DNA from: Galbula dea
Lineage: Eukaryota; Chordata; Aves; Piciformes; Galbulidae
Reading direction: 5' to 3'
NCBI GenBank assembly: GCA_013399015.1
Contig: VWZX01010004.1
Coordinates: forward strand, 62,001 to 126,000
DNA length: 64,000 bases
Every line of letters starts with the position of its first letter. Positions within the stretch are counted from its first letter, which is position 1. The notes under the pieces were generated by a model that was given only the letters and a program-made list of their open reading frames with translations, had not been told where the DNA came from and made no database searches. The translations under genes were made by a program, and so were the position numbers. This document shows positions 38,419-51,300 of the stretch, piece after piece.

Positions 38419-38510
38419 TTCACAGAACCACAGAATGTTAGGAGCTGGAAGGGACCTCGAAAGATCATCTAGTCCAACCCCCCTGCCAGAGCAGGATTCC
38501 CTAGACCAGT
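38419..38510 (-). repeat. CR1: CR1 LINE 3'-end fragment
   Basis: CACAGAACCACAGAATGTTAGG, GCTGGAAGGGACCTCGAAAGATCATCTAGTCCAACCCCCCTGCC and AGAGCAGGATTCCCTAGACC form the reverse complement of a bird CR1 3' end. It is a close relative of the copy at 9,736-9,830. Confidence 0.93.
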
Positions 38511-41500
38511 ATTACAGCAAATAAAAACCAAATGGCAGGAGGCTTCTCCTTGTACAATTTTTTGCTAAAGGAGTTTGTCAGGACATAGGAGTGGTATTTG
38601 CATGTGCAGTGAACACAGACCATAAAAATGGATGACAAAGATAATAAACTTTGAAGATATCAGAGCTCTCAATCAGATATTCACTGCAAACCTAACAACA
38701 GCTGCAAAGGTTAAGGCTTTCAGCTCCTGATAATTTTTTTTTTCTCTCTAAAGGAATACTTTGTTGAGGGTATTGCTTGTAGGAGCACATCTCAGTTAAT
38801 TGTGCTTGCTGTAACTATTTCTTGATACTGGATGAGAACTCTGCTTTTATAGGCTTATTGAAGAATATTGTGCCAAGGCATCCAGGATAAGGGTTGGCAT
38901 GCTTTTACAATTTTAGATGTAATTAAACGTCAATTCATAGTAGGTCTTGTTCAATTGCAGGAAAAATGAAAAGGTAATGCAGAAAGAAATTATTTGTATG
39001 GGTTCCTGGTTTTAATATAAAAAAAAAAAAAGGAAGAGGCCCTGTAGAATCCAGCTATGCAGAACTTTATTTTCATATCTTATTATCTTTTATTCAGGTG
39101 AGGAGATAACCCAGTCTTAATGCAACTCTGTAAATGTGACATAGTAAAAAAATACTAATGATGGTTTTGGTTGCCATCTGTAGCCTCTCTACTATATTTC
39201 ACAGCTCAACTTCTCCAACTAACCTTCAGCTCTCGTGATACACCAACATGGTTCAATCTTACCTTGTCCTTGAAAATTTATTGTTCAGGGAAGATAAATA
39301 ACTACTGATGAGTTTCTCATTGAGCAAACTGGGAGGAGGAAGTGCAAAAATGAATTTCCATAAAAAAATATAAGAATTTACTTTTAAAAAGCACGTTTCC
39401 TTGTAGCAGAGAAATTAAGGGGTTATAATAGTGACAAAATATGAATGTTTGATAAAATGCAAACTAAAATGTAAAGTGGCATAATAAAAAAAGGCATTTC
39501 TTTTTCAAATGTATATAAAATTACAGTCAGCAGCTAACATTAGTAGCCAGCTATACCCAACCACCAGATTAAGCAAGGTTATGTCACTCAAAGTTTAGGG
39601 TCAAATACTATTGCAAAGTATCAGAGGTGATGAAGACATGGACAAAGATTAAAAGACATAAGGTAGGATGTCAGGTACAAGATATGGAAGGTATGTGAAA
39701 TTCTAACATGAGACAGATCAATTTGTCAAATTATTTACAAATGGGGTAAAAAATTAATTAATTGGATAATGTTATTGCAAACAATATAATCAAGTTTTTG
39801 TTGGGAAGGTTTAGTTTGGGTTTTAACTTGAGCTGCTTAAGACTGGAGTGCTTTAAAATTGCACACAGACAATTGCATTCATATTTTTTTTCACCACAAT
39901 AGGCTTGCTTCAAAGTTGCCTTTATAAACTAAACCCAAGTGAATGAATAACCATGCCACATAATTGACAAGATTAGCTGCAAACACACAAATGGTAGAAA
40001 GAACAGAAGGCCTTCCTTCTATCCTCATATCTTGCAGTGGTAAATTTGAATACCAGACGTGTTAACACCCAAGTCAGGAAGTAGAAACTCTCTACACTCA
40101 TAATACCCTGACCTTAAAAAGGAGGGAAATGGAAAACTGTTTTCATCTTAACTTCCTCATCTGAATCTCACTTTCAACTCAGTATCAACTGCTAATGAAA
40201 GATTCCTTCAGACTACCTTGTACTTTACTCTGAAGCAAAGTGTCATGACTGCTTTCACCTGCTCCTATCAGGATAATCATGTGAAAGGTGATCAAACATA
40301 TCTGAATCAGTACAAGAGAAATAACTGATGGAGACAGATGCTGTCAGCTAGGAAGACATCTTCACACGCTATTTGTTCAGCCCTTGTCACCTCTGGATCA
40401 CCATACCTCTGTGTGCACCTTTCTGTTTTATTATGACAACACTGCAGTCCAGTAGCTTTCATTCCTGAAAGCTTGATGAAAATATGTGATGATTTTTTGA
40501 AATAAGAGAGGAAGCTGCTTCTCTTTGGAAAGATGTTTTCTTTGATGCTGGTGTAGAAATGCATGGAATGCATCTAAACTCAGTTAAGGAATATTTGTAG
40601 TATCACTTAACCTCTTACTAATGCTTCCTGGCCAATTGTAAAGAAAGCTGACATTTTCTTTGAACAGAAGTGAAGAAGGAGCGTGGAGATCCATATTGAA
40701 ACATACTTCTTGTTGGAATATAATCTGGGAAATTCCTTCCCAGAAGAGAAAAGTTTTAGGGCTGCAAACAAAATATAACATTAGGTAGCATCATGTCATT
40801 GCTGAAGTGTTGGACATAAGATAGCATTCATTACCTAAGCCAAATCCATCTGAAGGTCCCAGGCAGATTGCAAAGGCATCAAAATATATTTATGTATTTT
40901 ATTTAAGAATGTTACCACCTAGAAACACTGTTCCTTAGCTCATGTATGCTGCACAAATTTTTCTCACTTCCCAATGAAGAGAAAGCATTTTCCTACTCTT
41001 GGAGTCTTAAAGTTGAATACTTAAGAAAATTTGCTGGTTTTTCATGTGGCTTCCAAGGAATTTAATTCATTTAAGTGTTTCTTTATGGCAGATAAACAGG
41101 AACACTGCAGTGAAGATCTGAAAAAAAGCAGACTATGTTAATGAGACATACCTTTGAGATTCCCAAGCTGCAGGAATACAGACCTTGTCACTTCTAAGCT
41201 AGCCATTCCAATCTAAACTAAGTCACAAAATGCTGCAAGGTGCTGTTACTGTCTTACTATTTGAGTGTTTTAAATCTGTAGAGTCATTAACAAAACCAGT
41301 TCCTTTCCACTCTGATTATTGACAGCAATATCTCTAGAAAACAGTGGTGGTCATACTTCAGCTCCTAGAATCTTATGGTCCAGATTCTTGCAGCCAGAAC
41401 TCCATCCAAATCCTACCTTACTGTTTATTCAAGGATTCTTAAGTAACAAAATATAAAATATGTGGAGATTATGCTGTGTGATTCATGGATCTCCATGTCC

Positions 41501-41930
41501 AGATCCATACCATGCCTCTCCAAGGTTGCTGGTTTCAACACACGGTCTTGGAGGAAGAGAGAGGGGATAGTACTATGTGACACAATGTTTGTTTCCCCAA
41601 CTTGTGCCAATGTTACTCATTCAGCTGAGATTGAACAGCAGATGTCAATCTCCAGGGAAGTAATTCTCAAGAGTTCTCCAAGCATTAATTAAAAAGCTAA
41701 CAGAAATTGAATTTTGTTTTGTGGGGTTTTTTTTAATTGCAGCAGAAGAAGGAAAAGTGAACATCAAAACACTCCACGTTTCTGAATTTCAAACCTCAGC
41801 TGTGTTCCTTCACTTATGTGAACAATTCAAATATGACATCAGCAGGCTCTTTAATGAATGATAGTGGCTAACTACAGACAGAAAATAAGAAAATTTTGAC
41901 TGTTTTAAAAATGCTTGCAAAAGGAGGGGG
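38511..41930. other. Gene-free unique sequence
   Basis: No gene was found. A short poly-A run lies at about 39,019-39,031. Frames of 60-88 codons on both strands (for example 40,307-40,573 minus) carry no recognisable motif. Confidence 0.5.
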
Positions 41931-41968
41931 TGTTTGTTCAGCCAGCACTAGCATAAGGTCAAAGGTGA
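41931..41968 (+). promoter_or_regulatory. Candidate endoderm module: FOXA-like plus DR1
   Basis: TGTTTGTTCA at 41,931-41,940 fits a forkhead (FOXA) site. AGGTCA-A-AGGTGA at 41,956-41,968 is a direct repeat of nuclear-receptor half-sites with one-base spacing (DR1, the HNF4A/RXR type), with one deviation from the ideal. Their 15-bp separation resembles gut and liver enhancer layout. In a presumed SHH desert this would fit a gut-epithelium element. Motif matches are seen; the role is inference. Confidence 0.35.
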
Positions 41969-43867
41969 CAGATCAGGAATTAAGTAGCAACCTGATAACG
42001 TCAGCATTATGAAATACTACACGAAGTGTTAGCTGAGCTTAGCAACCAAGAATAGGGAAAGAATTGCTAGTTTATGGTAGACAATATTCTCCACCACACT
42101 TTTCCATGTTAGAGAAATGGCATCAGTCATTAAATGAGTGGAGTTTATGCTGGTAAACACACTTAAACTTCATGTACACTGGCACAGTATTTACTGTCAC
42201 TGCCATGTACAAAGCTATATACAAGCTACCCTCAATGAAGTTTGCTCAAATACTCATGCTAAATACCCAAGTATTTGGCAGATTTCCTGCAAGGGATTTA
42301 CAGCTCATACTTCCAGGACAACATTGTTAGTACTGACAATTATCTACTTTTCATACAAAAGGTACAAGCTGTTGACCAAAGGCTATTGTATCATGAGATA
42401 AATGACTTCCTGGAATTCTCAGGATAAAGACACTGGGAGATAATGCAACACATAATGACCTCAGGTGGCCTTTAGTTTAAGCTTCCATAAGCAGGAGAAA
42501 CTGGAATTTCCTACAATGTTTATTGAATATTTTTGTAGCTGGAATGAATGATCCCCTACAAGAGACCAGTAAGCAAGAATGACATTAATTTGACCTACAA
42601 GAAAATTATTATTGGAAGCACTATGAACACAGCTGTGAAAATGAGCAATAAGCAAAATTTCCAATTAAATACATTTGGAAGTGAAGCACACTGGTTAGTG
42701 TCAAACAACAACAAAAAAAGAAAGATGGATAGTCTTCAGTTTAGAAAGTTAAGCTTTTTTAATATTACTATGAGTATTTGGGAGGAATTCATCATCTTAC
42801 ACCTGTTTTAGCAGTAGCCTCAAACAGTAGAATTCATCTTTGGATTCTGAACCACTACTGGAAAAAAAAACACACATAAAAAGGCTTTTCATTATGCCAG
42901 AGGAGCCTGCATTTACCAAAATATATCAAAACATATTTGTAAGAGGGTTAGGAGGCACTACAGAAGTGATGAACAAAACATTATCACCACTAGAAGATTA
43001 CAGTAGAGAATGCACAGTCTGTAGTGGACAATATTCTTAAACAAGGCTGTCTCAGACTTTCCACTAAAGGAAATGGTTTGGACTGAGAGTTTTCAAAATA
43101 GTTTTAACTAAGGCTGAAGTTTTTGAGAAGTGTTGACCTAAATTCTGCTCTTACTTTGGGATTGAGAGAAAAAATATATTGCTTACCCCATTCCTCCCTG
43201 CCCTTTTATTTTTTTTAAATAAAGCCCACTTTTTACAACAGTTTGGTGAAATGCTACAGCTCTCTCCATGACCCAGATCAGGAGCTGGAAACATGGCATA
43301 GCAGTTGCCATGGTGTTAATATGCTGTTGTTGTTGTGAAAAATATCCACATATCCACATATTCAGCCAAGCTATGACCTTCTATGAATCTTCCCACAGAG
43401 ACTAAGTGGAAATTTTGATTGTATAGCAGACAATAAGAAGCAAGCTCCACCCACTGGAACTTGTGGGGCCAGCTGAAGTGTGCATGCCACCTTCTCCCAA
43501 ATTGCTGCTCTGTCCATTGGCAGAGCTCTGCAAGCCTTTCTGCCTGCCTGCAGCCACCAGAAATCAAAGCAGGAAATTTTCTCCCTCCTGTGCTTTTTAT
43601 TGCCTCCGTCTGTTATCCTTCCTCTCCTCAGTTGGGGTTAAAAAGGAATAATACATGCTGTCACAGTGGAAAGAGGGTTAGGCAGAGAAGTTTGGGGGTG
43701 ATTAGATGAAGCAGTTCAATTACAAAGTGCACAGCAGAAGCTGAGGCACATGAAGAATGACAGCAGACTTTTCAGTGCATCCAAAGATTTTGGCTTTGCC
43801 AGGGTCTCAGGCATTCAGTATGTTTCTAGGTAAAGTTTTACAACCACCTTTCCAACAGTTTTGACCA
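41969..43867. other. Gene-free unique sequence
   Basis: No gene was found. A minor (TTG)n run lies at about 43,324-43,335 and a short tandem ATATCCACATATCCAC at about 43,342. The overlapping 82- and 83-codon frames near 43,316-43,709 lie on opposite strands and have no family signature. Confidence 0.5.
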
Positions 43868-44028
43868 TGCTGCCCAGAAGGGTTGTGGAGTCTTCTCTGG
43901 AGACCTTTAAAACCTGCCTGGATGTGATCCCAGGCAAACTGCTCTGGGTGACCCTGTTTTAGCATGGGAGTTGGACTAGACAAACTGCAGAGGTCCCTTC
44001 CAATCTCCACTATGCTGGGATTGTGTGA
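43868..44028 (+). repeat. CR1: CR1 LINE 3'-end fragment
   Basis: TGCCCAGAAGGGTTGTGGAGTC, then CTGGAGACCTTTAAAACCTGCCTGGATGTGATCC, TGGGTGACCCTGTTTTAGCATGG and GAGTTGGACTAGACAAACTGCAGAGGTCCCTTCCAATCTC, is the last coding stretch plus 3' UTR of a CR1 in plus orientation. The 160-bp copy is diverged and has lost its exact terminal repeats. Confidence 0.9.
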
Positions 44029-45439
44029 AAATAAAAAACATGATCTGAGGGTTAAAAAATTACATCCTCAAGTACTGGAGTTTGCTCAGTTTTGACCACA
44101 GCCTGTATGATGCTGAAAAGATCACCCTGAACTTTTCACTGCTCAACTCTGACTGCCTGGCCCTTAGTTTGTGAAAATCCAAATTTTCTGAGATGAGAGA
44201 ATCTGATTTCTGAAAGACCTGATAATTCAGAACTGCAGGAGGAATCAGCTACACATCTGCTTTTGCTACAAGAAGTGTTAAGTATTCTGAAATGTATCAG
44301 CTTTAAGGCGTCTCAAATAAGACTGATAAAATTAGTGATCATTTTTACCTTATACTTCACCATTTTTTCTGTTCCTGTGTATAAAAAAGCAAAAATACAT
44401 TAAACAGTGATTAATCAGAGGATTAATAAACTACCCTCTTCTGGCAGCACTATAAAAATGTACTGGAGGAAGTTGATAATCATGCATTCAGTGCTGGGCA
44501 GAATGGTGTGCAGCAAATAACTAGCATACACTGAGCAATTCAGATTAAAAGAAACATTTCATAAAGCTCCTATTCAGTGGTGTCTATTGTATATGTTAAA
44601 GGCACAGACATATCACAGAAGAAAAGTAGCTATGCAAATCATGTACTTTAATATCCCTGCCAGGATATGGATGAACAATTGGAAAAATTACCAGAATTAA
44701 GATTGCCTGTGTATTTTCTGTTTTCTCTACAACTTGACTTTACAATCGTAACACTCTTTTATAACTAAGCATATAATATACTAGCTTATCAAAAACTATT
44801 TTTCCTCTTTTGAGTATTTCCATGTCAGGGACTGGTAATCACCTTTATGTATTAAAGTCCAAACACCTTTTTATATTAAAGTCCTACTAATATTAAAAAA
44901 GAAAACAGGAACTTTAAAAAGTCACTGAACTTTATATTCAGAAGTTTTAGTCCACTATACATTTCTAGTAACTTGGAATATTGAACCTGTTTCAAAAATA
45001 CATGAATATGCTATCATTTATCTATCATGTAAGGCTATAAGACCACATTTAGTGACCCATTTAGGAGGGTGTGGGAGTAGAGGCCAGGAATCTGAAACTA
45101 TCCACTTTAAAACGTCTCCTTTAAGTTGGATCAATTAAGGAAATGGTTTGCCATTAAACTATGGCTCTCCCACACACCATTTAAATACACACTTGACTCC
45201 CATTGAAATGGTCAGTTCAACTTAAATTAGATTGAACTGTGCATAAACAAAAGAGTGCTGGAGAGCACAAAACTCCCATAGCACCCTCTGCTGATAAAGA
45301 GGGAATGGGATTAACATTCATACAGAGCAATTCCACAGAACAGGCAAAGTAACAGAGAAAAGTGAAAATGGGTTCTCACTGCAGTTCAGAATTTAAGCTG
45401 CTGCTTTATAAAGGGACCCTTTCAAGACATTTACACTCA
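44029..45439. other. Gene-free unique sequence
   Basis: I see no gene or classified repeat. The sequence is very AT-rich in the middle part (44,700-45,000). Confidence 0.5.
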
Positions 45440-45520
45440 AAGGCCCAATCCTGTAGTCCTTACTCTGGCAAAATTCCAGCTGAAGTCAATGGGAATATTG
45501 CCTGTGTAAGGACTATTCAA
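45440..45520. repeat. Ancient palindromic amniote-type repeat
   Basis: The left arm AGTCCTTACTCTGGCAAAATTCCA (45,455-45,478, split here by length: AGTCCTTACTCTGG then CAAAATTCCA) pairs with the right arm 45,490-45,514 around GCTGAAGTCAA, with about four mismatches. CCCAATCCTG precedes it. The layout matches a remembered, very common sauropsid repeat with a GTCCTTACTCAGGCAAAACTCCCA palindrome. The family name is uncertain. Confidence 0.65.
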
Positions 45521-48280
45521 AATTAGTCAAACTGTCTGAATATCATTCAATCAGCTCTAATCACTGCATTGAGAATAAAGGCAGTAATTTTGGCATTTTT
45601 TGTCACTTTAAATTCTTCAACAAATACTTGCATTATTCTCTGTAAATCATCTTGCCAAGCAGTATTTGTCAAATAATTGGACAATTTTTTTCCATCAACC
45701 ATTGAATAAATTATGAATAACAAGCACTGATTTAACCATGTGACTCCCATCAGTCAACTCTTAAGTTTCCTATGAAGGGCTTAACTGGAGGTTTTAGTGG
45801 TGACTTAAACATTAGAAAATCTCATTCAACAAGAGCTACTCAGCTACCTTTCCACCAGTATTGGCAGCATAAATGCTAAACCTAAATTGTGATTTACTTT
45901 TTGGATTGAATGGACTACTGAAAATGTTACAATATTTTTTTGACAGAATGTCTGATTTTACTAATTCTTCCAAATCTGAAGCATAACCTTTAGGGAAAAT
46001 TAAAAAAAAAAAAAAAAGAACACAAACCACACCATAAACCTCTGCTTAGGAGATAATACATATGTAAAGAGACTAAATAACATTTGTTAGGTTAACAGAT
46101 ATACTTGGAGTAATTTTTTTTTTCCTTAGGTACATAAGCCTCACTAAAGTCACAAAAACTGCAATACTACCACATTATTAGCAACTGTATGTGTGTCTCC
46201 TATAAAACAAGTATTTTACCCTTTCTTCCACCTTTGAGATAAATTATGATTAGAAATATCAAGGTCATTAAGAAATTTTAAAAGAAGGATGAACATGAAG
46301 GTTTACTATCTTTTAGCTTTCTTTTAATTAGAAATTAAAATACAAATTACAGACATTCAACCACACATTTAAATATAAATTAAAAATGTATATTAAAAAT
46401 TAATATTGATAGAAACTAATTTAACATTAGAAATACTAGGAATTCAGAGAACACTAACTGCCCAGTGACCAGTCTATAAAATATTAAGTGAACTGTCTTT
46501 TAGAAGAAAACTACCCCTTAAAAAGACCTATTATTGTGTGATACAGTGCTAAGAGAAAAGTCTTGGGTTTATCTGAACTTATATAGCAGCTGTAGTTACT
46601 GTTACTAGAAACAAATTATTTTGGATATCTCATCTGAAATGGTTCTTCAGTAGCAGGTATCTCCCCAAAATATCTTGCACCTTGTCATGCTGGATATGCA
46701 CAGAAGATGATAGCCATAAACAATACTGAGCAAGTACATGGTCAGAATCTGAGATGTCCCTCTCCTCCTCTCCTGAATCCTTGAACAACTTTCCATGCAG
46801 GATAAAGCAAACAAAAAACTGTAACAATGTGAGGAGACAAAAGCAAATGAGAAGATGAGCAAGAAAAATAGTGGCCAGAGTTCATAAAGCAATGGTAATT
46901 GGCAAAACAAACAAATCTTACAGGGGAAAAAATGGATTGTAGAAGGAATTACTACTTTATGCAGTATCTTGCCCTCCAGAAGCAATGTGGATTCCCTCTC
47001 TCTCCCGCATGTGGATGTATCTATATGCATGTTTTCTTGGATCTTATTAATTCTCATTAACTTTGTGTTTCCCTCTCATTAATTCACCTTTTATTTCATC
47101 AGGTAGTATCAGGAAGTGCAATTAGCTGCATCAAGCACATCTTCACTATGCAAATTATTTAGCTAGTAACTATGTTTATAATTAAGTGGTTTCACACTAC
47201 TTTATTACATCTTTTCAGTTCCTTTCAACCTTGCCAACTTTCATTGTTTTCCATGCCAGGTTTCTGTCTCAGAAAGAAAATTTTGTGGAAAGTTTTAGCA
47301 AAAACCTCTTCTCTAAGTGGAAAAACTGTTTGTTTAGTCTACATTCAAAAACTTGTGCCTTTCACTGATATTGTTGGTGTGACAATTGCAGAAAAGAGGT
47401 GAAATTTGGGTGTGTCCTTCTACATATCTCAAAGCAGTCTTGTCAGATTTGGCAGATATAAAGCCTCTGTCTACTGCTAATTTCTTCCATCCTCCTAGAA
47501 TGCTGAAAATCACACTGACCATATTTTAATCTCAACAGCTGACCATTCATTCTCTACTCGTGTCCTAAAAGTCTACACAGAACTTTTTCCAGCAACCAGG
47601 GAATACCAATGTAAGCAGCACAGGGACCATGATCAGAAAAGCTGTTGCTTTTAGGTTTAGACTTCAGCCTAAGGTCTGTGGATACACATCTGGGCAATAT
47701 AAGCCAGGTTTAGCAACACAACACAATCTGCCTGAAGCTCACTGTGAGCCAACCAGCTGAGCATTGACAGTTTTCCAGAAAGATTTTACAGCTTCCAGTA
47801 AGGTGTCTGTTGTAGAGATTTAGAGGCAGGACACGAGTTCCCCACCCTAAAGCTAATTTGGGCATGACAGCAGATGAACAGGCACACCTTGACAGCACTG
47901 TAGGCATTAGAGCTGCCTCATGTGCTCCCACTGCTCCCCTTTTCACTCTGTGGTGCTCAGGCTGAATAGTTAAAAAATCCTTCCTGGTGCTGATGGATTA
48001 TAGAACAGGAACTGAGAGAAGGCAGAAGAAAGGGCTAGGGTGGAGAAGACTGGGGTAAACCAGGTGAAATCTGTATTCTACAGCAAAAAAGTAGGGTGTG
48101 ATTTTGCATTGACTGCACAAACTGATCCTCACCAACACCCAGAACTCATCTCTAAAAGCACAGGTAGTGTCAATTCTGGCACATCCTAACCTTCTCAGCC
48201 TTGCTTTTGTAATTATGTTGGTCTTTTATTGTAGATCTCTCTTATAATTGCCCTGGTTTTTCATAGTAAAAAAGCTTTGG
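45521..48280. other. Gene-free unique sequence
   Basis: No gene was found. A poly-A run lies at about 46,001-46,018. The minus-strand frame at 46,647-47,057 (136 codons) is hydrophobic and phenylalanine-rich in its middle, but has no family match, homologous neighbour or splice signals, and is overlapped by a second frame. Confidence 0.5.
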
Positions 48281-48368
48281 GGTAGATTCTCTGCTGGTGT
48301 AAACTGGCATAGTGCCATTGATTCCAGTGGAACCAGGCCAATTTTCATCAGCTGCAAATCTGGACCAT
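48281..48368. repeat. Ancient palindromic amniote-type repeat
   Basis: TAGATTCTCTGCTGGTGTAAACTGG at the left is mirrored by CCAATTTTCATCAGCTGCAAATCTGG at the right, around CCATTGATTCCAGTGG. This matches the remembered GCCAGATTCTCAGCTGGTGTAAAT...CCATTGACTTCAATGG...ATTTACACCAGCTGAGGATCTGG repeat of sauropsid genomes. The copy is old, with many substitutions. Confidence 0.6.
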
Positions 48369-51300
48369 TCTTGTTAATTTACTTGTAAAGATGCTCTCTA
48401 CATGCCTCTAATCATTTCTATTTTCCCCTTGACCTTTCCTGTGTTTGAGGTTGGATTTTTATCTCAGACATGTCACGATAAAACACTTTATTTGTTTCAT
48501 CAGCAAATTGGGATGACGTCAGTCACCACTTCTAGCTTCTCCAAATGCAGACTCACAATAGAATGCAGCACAAAAAGCTCTGCAGCAGTGCTGTCCAGGC
48601 TGCAGTACCTTCACACTCCAGACTGATGCAGGAACCAAACACCCAGTGCAGCCTGCACAGCCTCTCAAGTAATGAGACCTGCTCACTGTGCTGTGTCACA
48701 ACAAGAGGTGGCACATGCTTTGTCTCGATAGCAATTTAAACATATCCACAGCCTTCCTGGGAAATTCAAATGACTGATTCAGTTTTCTGATGAAATCTTT
48801 TGCTTTCTACCAGTAATCCAGTTTTCCCCATATTGGCTTTATTTGTGTCACCTTAAAGATCAAGGGGTTTTCTTATGTTTAAGTATGTCTAAAAATTTCA
48901 TCTAGTTATTTTTTGGTGGAAGTCACTGAAGTTATCTGTTTGCTAAAGCTAGATATGCACTTGTATTGCCAACCTTTTCCATTAAATTGTTTAACATTTA
49001 AAATATATTATAATGCTGGAGCAGCAAGATATGGTGTTGCAAGTCACAATTATTTTTCCTTAGAACTATACTCCATCCATGTTCTTTATAGTATTTTTTA
49101 TCTCTAATGGTTTTGCTAATGAAATTTCCTGACATCAAAGTAAGGTTCACCGTTCTAATTCCTGGAATCATTCTCAGAACCACTTTCCCCAAAACAGTTT
49201 TGCATGAAGCTGGCTACCTGCAGTTTTCCTCTATTGCATCACATTTTGCTGATTAATGACCTAAGTTTTAATGGGAATTCAGTTAGCAATTCTTCAGCTC
49301 CTTCAGATTCCTTGGATGAATGCCACATGTTCACTGTCATTTAATTCCGTGGGTTCTTGCAAGCACTGTACATACATCACTGCTTTTGGCAACAGTTGCT
49401 GTTTGTAAATAGCAAACACTGAGGCAGGTAGTTTCTTATGATCTGCTCTGCTGAAGTTCTAAGCAACCAAAATACTTTGTTTCTATGCAAGCTCTCTGTC
49501 TTTTCAGCTTATTCCCTCATGCATTTCCAGCACATTAACACTATAACCCTAAACATTCTTCAGATTTCCTCCAACTTTCTTGAGATTAATTACATTTGTA
49601 TTACAGGAATGTGGTTTTGAAACTAAAACAAAATCCTGTTATTTAAAAACCTCACCAAAAGTCACAATCCAAGTTTTAGATGAGTTAAAACTTTAGGTTT
49701 ATAAAGCATTTAGTTTATATTGTGCTGTATAGCACTCTCTGACATGACATTGAATTATGTCATCTACCTCTACTCACACTTTCCTTAAAATCCCCATGGA
49801 GAAGAAAACAGTCTTTGTTTTGTGCACTTTACTATCATACTTAATCTTTTCAAGGTAATATTTAGCCCAGATATTCTCTCATGGTCCAATACACTCTTCA
49901 CTTTTCTTGCCTGAAAAAAACACCTATGGGATTTATAGAACAGCTTCCCACATCCTAATCTGTCTTTCCTATGCAGGATACAGAAAAGAATTATTGCGTC
50001 TCATTGATTTTTTTCATGAGCACCATATTTCACAAGTGAAAATTTACACCTGTATTACCTTGATACCAGACATTAAGCCCTACCCAGAGTTTCCTTAAGC
50101 TCCTTATCTCAGTATTTGTATATTTTGCAAAGATGAGAGGTCTGAACTGCACATAACAGGACATTTTCATCTGAAAACATCAAGAGGAGAAAAGCAAAAC
50201 TACAGAAAAATTCCTTTTCTTATAAATAATGGGGTTTGCTGCATACACTTTTGTTCTATCAGGAAATGTACAGCACTAAGCAAGAATACTACATATTTTT
50301 GCTTTGTATAAGTTGTTGATGAAACAAAGAACAGAATACTATATTGTTCAGGGATCTATATGTTGGGGTTTTTTTAAGTTGAAGATTTGTCTAATGCACA
50401 GAGTGGAGAAAAAGACAGGAAAATATCCTAGGCCAGGCAAATTTCTCAGGAGTGGTCAGACAAACACAGTTTATTCAGATTAACACCAAAAAATGAGGGA
50501 TGACTTGATGACATTGTTAATGTATCTTTTCAAGAAGAAAATGCCGGTTAATAAAGAGCTCTTCAGCCTAGCTGAGAAAGGCATAAAAAGAGCAAATGGC
50601 CAGAAGCTGAAGCCAGACAAATTCAAATGAGATATAATAAAGAGTAACAGTCACAGTAATTAACCACTTGAACAAACAACCTCCCCCATGTTACAGAATT
50701 TTTAGATGAAAACTGAATGGCTTTCTGAGAGATCTGATTTAAAGAAATGGTTTCATTTCTCAACTTTGCTAACTGCATAAAATGCTTTGCAGAGTCTTAG
50801 AAGATCAGTCTGGATGATCAAACTGTGCCTCAAACCCAAAAGTTTTAAAATATGGCAGGACATCGGTTTCAGAATCACAATACCATTCAGCACAACTGCT
50901 CCTTTCTTATGATTCCGTTTTTTGCTGTAATGTTTAACAGTAATTTTGTGAAGCAGTTTTCCAAACCTCCATGTTGTTACACAAAAGGTTAATTTCCCTT
51001 CAGACAGGTCAGGTAAAAAAGCAGGTGACAGTTGCATTTAAAAAAACCAACAAAAAAACAACCTGTTTCAAATAACATTTAACATAGAAAGAGAGAGGGA
51101 GCAAGAGGCACAAATGTCAGTGCTGGAAGTATTAAAAGCATGCTCTGAAAACCTCTATGATGACAGTTTGAAGAAAGAAGCTTTTATGTGCTACTGAGCC
51201 CACCTCTACATGTCTTTTAAATGCAACTGTTTACCTAGAAAATATAAGCAAGCCTCAGAATCTGGACTAGAAGAGGCACCTTTTGATTGCAGACACTGAA

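Noticed and set aside
46647..47057. 136-codon minus-strand frame with hydrophobic middle
   Set aside because: The hydrophobic stretch comes from A/G-rich plus-strand sequence read as F, L and S codons. No homologue is recognised and it is overlapped by another frame.
48514..48521. Full CRE palindrome TGACGTCA
   Set aside because: A single 8-bp site is near chance frequency in 64 kb and has no partner motifs or promoter nearby.
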